Shown one piece after another: positions 62,845-64,000 of a stretch of 64,000 nt of DNA. Each line of letters begins with the position of its first letter. Position 1 is the stretch's first letter. A program made the translations under genes and the position numbers. The DNA comes from Streptomyces griseus subsp. griseus (GTDB taxonomy: Bacteria > Actinomycetota > Actinomycetes > Streptomycetales > Streptomycetaceae). Below the pieces are notes generated by a model that did no database searches, had not been told where the DNA came from, and saw only the letters and a list, made by a program, of their open reading frames with translations. The stretch lies in NCBI RefSeq assembly GCF_000720255.1, contig NZ_JOJE01000006.1:1-64000 (forward strand), read 5' to 3'.

Positions 62845-63756
62845 ATGAAGGTCGGGTGCATCGGGCTCGGTGACATCGCTCAGAAGGCGTATCTGCCGGT
62901 GCTCGGCGTGCAGCCGGGGATCACGCTGCACCTGCAGACCCGGACCCCGGCGACCCTCGTCCGGGTCGCCGACGGTCTGCATCTGCCCGAATCGCAGCGG
63001 CACCGGGACCTCGACTCCCTGCTGGCCCAGGACCTCGACGCCGCGTTCGTGCACGCGCCGACCGCGGCCCACCCCGAGATCGTCGGCAGACTGCTGGAGG
63101 CTGGCGTACCGACGTACGTCGACAAGCCCCTCGCGTACGAACTCGCCGACTCCCAGCGGCTGGTGACGCTCGCCGAGGAGCGTGGTGTTGCCCTCGCCGT
63201 CGGTTTCAACCGGCGTCATGCCCCGGCCTACGCGCAGTGCGCCGACCACCCGCGCGAGCTGATCCTCATGCAGAAGAACCGCGTCGGGCTGCCGGAGGAA
63301 CCGCGCGCGATGATCCTCGACGACTTCATCCACGTCGTCGACACCCTGCGCTTCCTGGTGCCCGGGCCGGTCGACGACGTGACCGTGCGCGCCCGCGTCG
63401 AAGGCGGGCTGCTGCACCACGTCGTGCTCCAGCTCTCCGGGCACGGGTTCACCGCGCTCGGCGTGATGAACCGGCTCAGCGGCTCGGCCGAGGAAACTCT
63501 GGAGGTGTCCGGGCAGGACACCAAGCGGCAGGTGCTCAACCTCGCCGAGGTGATCGACCACAAGGGCCAGCCGACCCTGCGGCGGCGCGGCGACTGGGTG
63601 CCGGTGGCCCGCCAGCGCGGCATCGAGCAGGCCGCGCTGGCCTTCCTGGACGCCGTGCGCGCGGGCAAGGTGCTCAGCGCCCGGGACGCACTGGAGACTC
63701 ATGAGCTGTGCGAGCGGGTCGTGCGTGCGGTTCGGGAGCGCGCCGGCGCGTCCTGA
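62845..63756 (+). CDS. Gfo/Idh/MocA-family oxidoreductase
   Basis: 303 residues, ATG with GGGAGG upstream. Nucleotide-binding VGCIGLGDIAQKAYLPVL (about 3), AAFVHAPTAAHPEIVGRLLE, the family motif VDKPLAYELADSQRLV (Lys about 96) and GFNRRHAPAY. The C-terminal half is the beta-sheet substrate domain with DDFIHVVDTLRFL. The likely role is NAD(P)-dependent oxidation or reduction of a sugar or similar molecule. It overlaps the convergent lnt-like gene by 83 bp. Confidence 0.88.
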   Translation: MKVGCIGLGDIAQKAYLPVLGVQPGITLHLQTRTPATLVRVADGLHLPESQRHRDLDSLLAQDLDAAFVHAPTAAHPEIVGRLLEAGVPTYVDKPLAYELADSQRLVTLAEERGVALAVGFNRRHAPAYAQCADHPRELILMQKNRVGLPEEPRAMILDDFIHVVDTLRFLVPGPVDDVTVRARVEGGLLHHVVLQLSGHGFTALGVMNRLSGSAEETLEVSGQDTKRQVLNLAEVIDHKGQPTLRRRGDWVPVARQRGIEQAALAFLDAVRAGKVLSARDALETHELCERVVRAVRERAGAS

Positions 63757-64000
63757 CCGCCCGTCCGCCCTCCAGCAGGACCATGGCGGCGAGCACCAGC
63801 AGGGCCGCGTGCGCCGGCCAGTCACCGAAGCGGACGTAAGGGGTGACACCGTCGGCCAGTGGCACATCGTAGACGGCGCTCTCGCTCACGTCCGTGCCCA
63901 GCCAGGAGCCGATGCGCTGCCCGCTCGGACCATAGGCGGCGGAGACACCCGTCAGGGTGGCGTGCACCATCGGGCGGCCGGTCTCCGCGGCACGCAGCGC
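63674..64000 (-). CDS. lnt: Apolipoprotein N-acyltransferase, C-terminal part
   Basis: The frame runs in from the right edge, so only about 109 C-terminal residues are visible. ALRAAETGRPMVHATLTGVS, then YGPSGQRIGSW and DVPLADGVTPYVRFGDWPAH match the end of the nitrilase-like domain and the last membrane helix (ALLVLAAMVLL) of Lnt. The enzyme adds the third acyl chain to lipoproteins. The catalytic residues lie outside the window. Confidence 0.82.
   Translation of the reverse strand, partial: ALRAAETGRPMVHATLTGVSAAYGPSGQRIGSWLGTDVSESAVYDVPLADGVTPYVRFGDWPAHAALLVLAAMVLLEGGRAVRTRRRAPEPHARPARTAHESPVRPGR

Overview
The window is about 70% GC, with strong third-position GC bias, frequent GTG starts and many ATGA or GTGA stop/start overlaps. 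Its gene families (SARP and MocR regulators, an OppC-OppD fusion, a HipA-like/DUF3037 pair, SulP with ArsR) point to a Streptomyces or close actinomycete chromosome. No rRNA, tRNA or CRISPR array was seen. All identifications rest on reading the translations; no database search was run.

Region 1 (about 0.4-10.1 kb) is a glucuronide-use locus on the minus strand. It holds a lipoprotein solute-binding protein, a permease, a fused permease-ATPase, a second ATPase, a GH2 beta-glucuronidase and a secreted clan-A glycosidase. A divergent TetR-family gene has a palindrome between its own -35 and -10.

Region 2 (10.1-33.7 kb) is an accessory catabolic island. Its core is a 12-gene minus-strand operon (32.2 to 22.6 kb): a PF06684-type protein, an enamidase-like amidohydrolase, a [3Fe-4S]-type ferredoxin and its reductase, an alpha/beta hydrolase, LigA and LigB extradiol dioxygenase subunits, a hydratase-aldolase, alpha and beta subunits of a Rieske ring-hydroxylating dioxygenase, a small protein and a cis-dihydrodiol dehydrogenase. 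These encode ring dihydroxylation, rearomatisation, extradiol cleavage and aldol removal of a side chain. The enamidase adds hydrolysis of a cyclic enamide, so the substrate may be an N-containing fused aromatic (inference). Around the core lie two paralogous LuxR regulators, two paralogous alpha/beta hydrolases, a frameshifted aldoxime dehydratase, a large SARP regulator and an ISAs1-type insertion sequence.

Region 3 (33.7-35.8 kb) is a scrap zone: an IS1380 transposase tail and a ricin-type lectin glycosidase remnant with an inverted internal segment.

Region 4 (35.8-47.4 kb) looks like ordinary chromosome. It contains PadR, SRPBCC, a Clp-N protein, two EamA exporters, a MocR regulator, a LysR regulator, PPOX-fold proteins, an isochorismatase-like protein, a Rieske lipoprotein and an MHS transporter. 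Most divergent gene pairs have a clear palindrome or repeat between them.

Region 5 (47.4-54.8 kb) is a second mosaic. Fragments of a dihydrofolate-reductase-like gene, folE, a transaldolase and IS630 and IS5 transposases surround three paralogous ArsR genes, each preceded by a 16-bp TTG-N10-CAA palindrome. One of them starts an ArsR-SulP-ATPase operon.

Region 6 (54.7-64 kb) is core-like: a PPOX protein, a HipA-like kinase with DUF3037, two short-chain dehydrogenases, a solute-binding lipoprotein, ung, a DinB-like protein, a Gfo/Idh/MocA oxidoreductase and the 3' end of an lnt-like gene running off the right edge.
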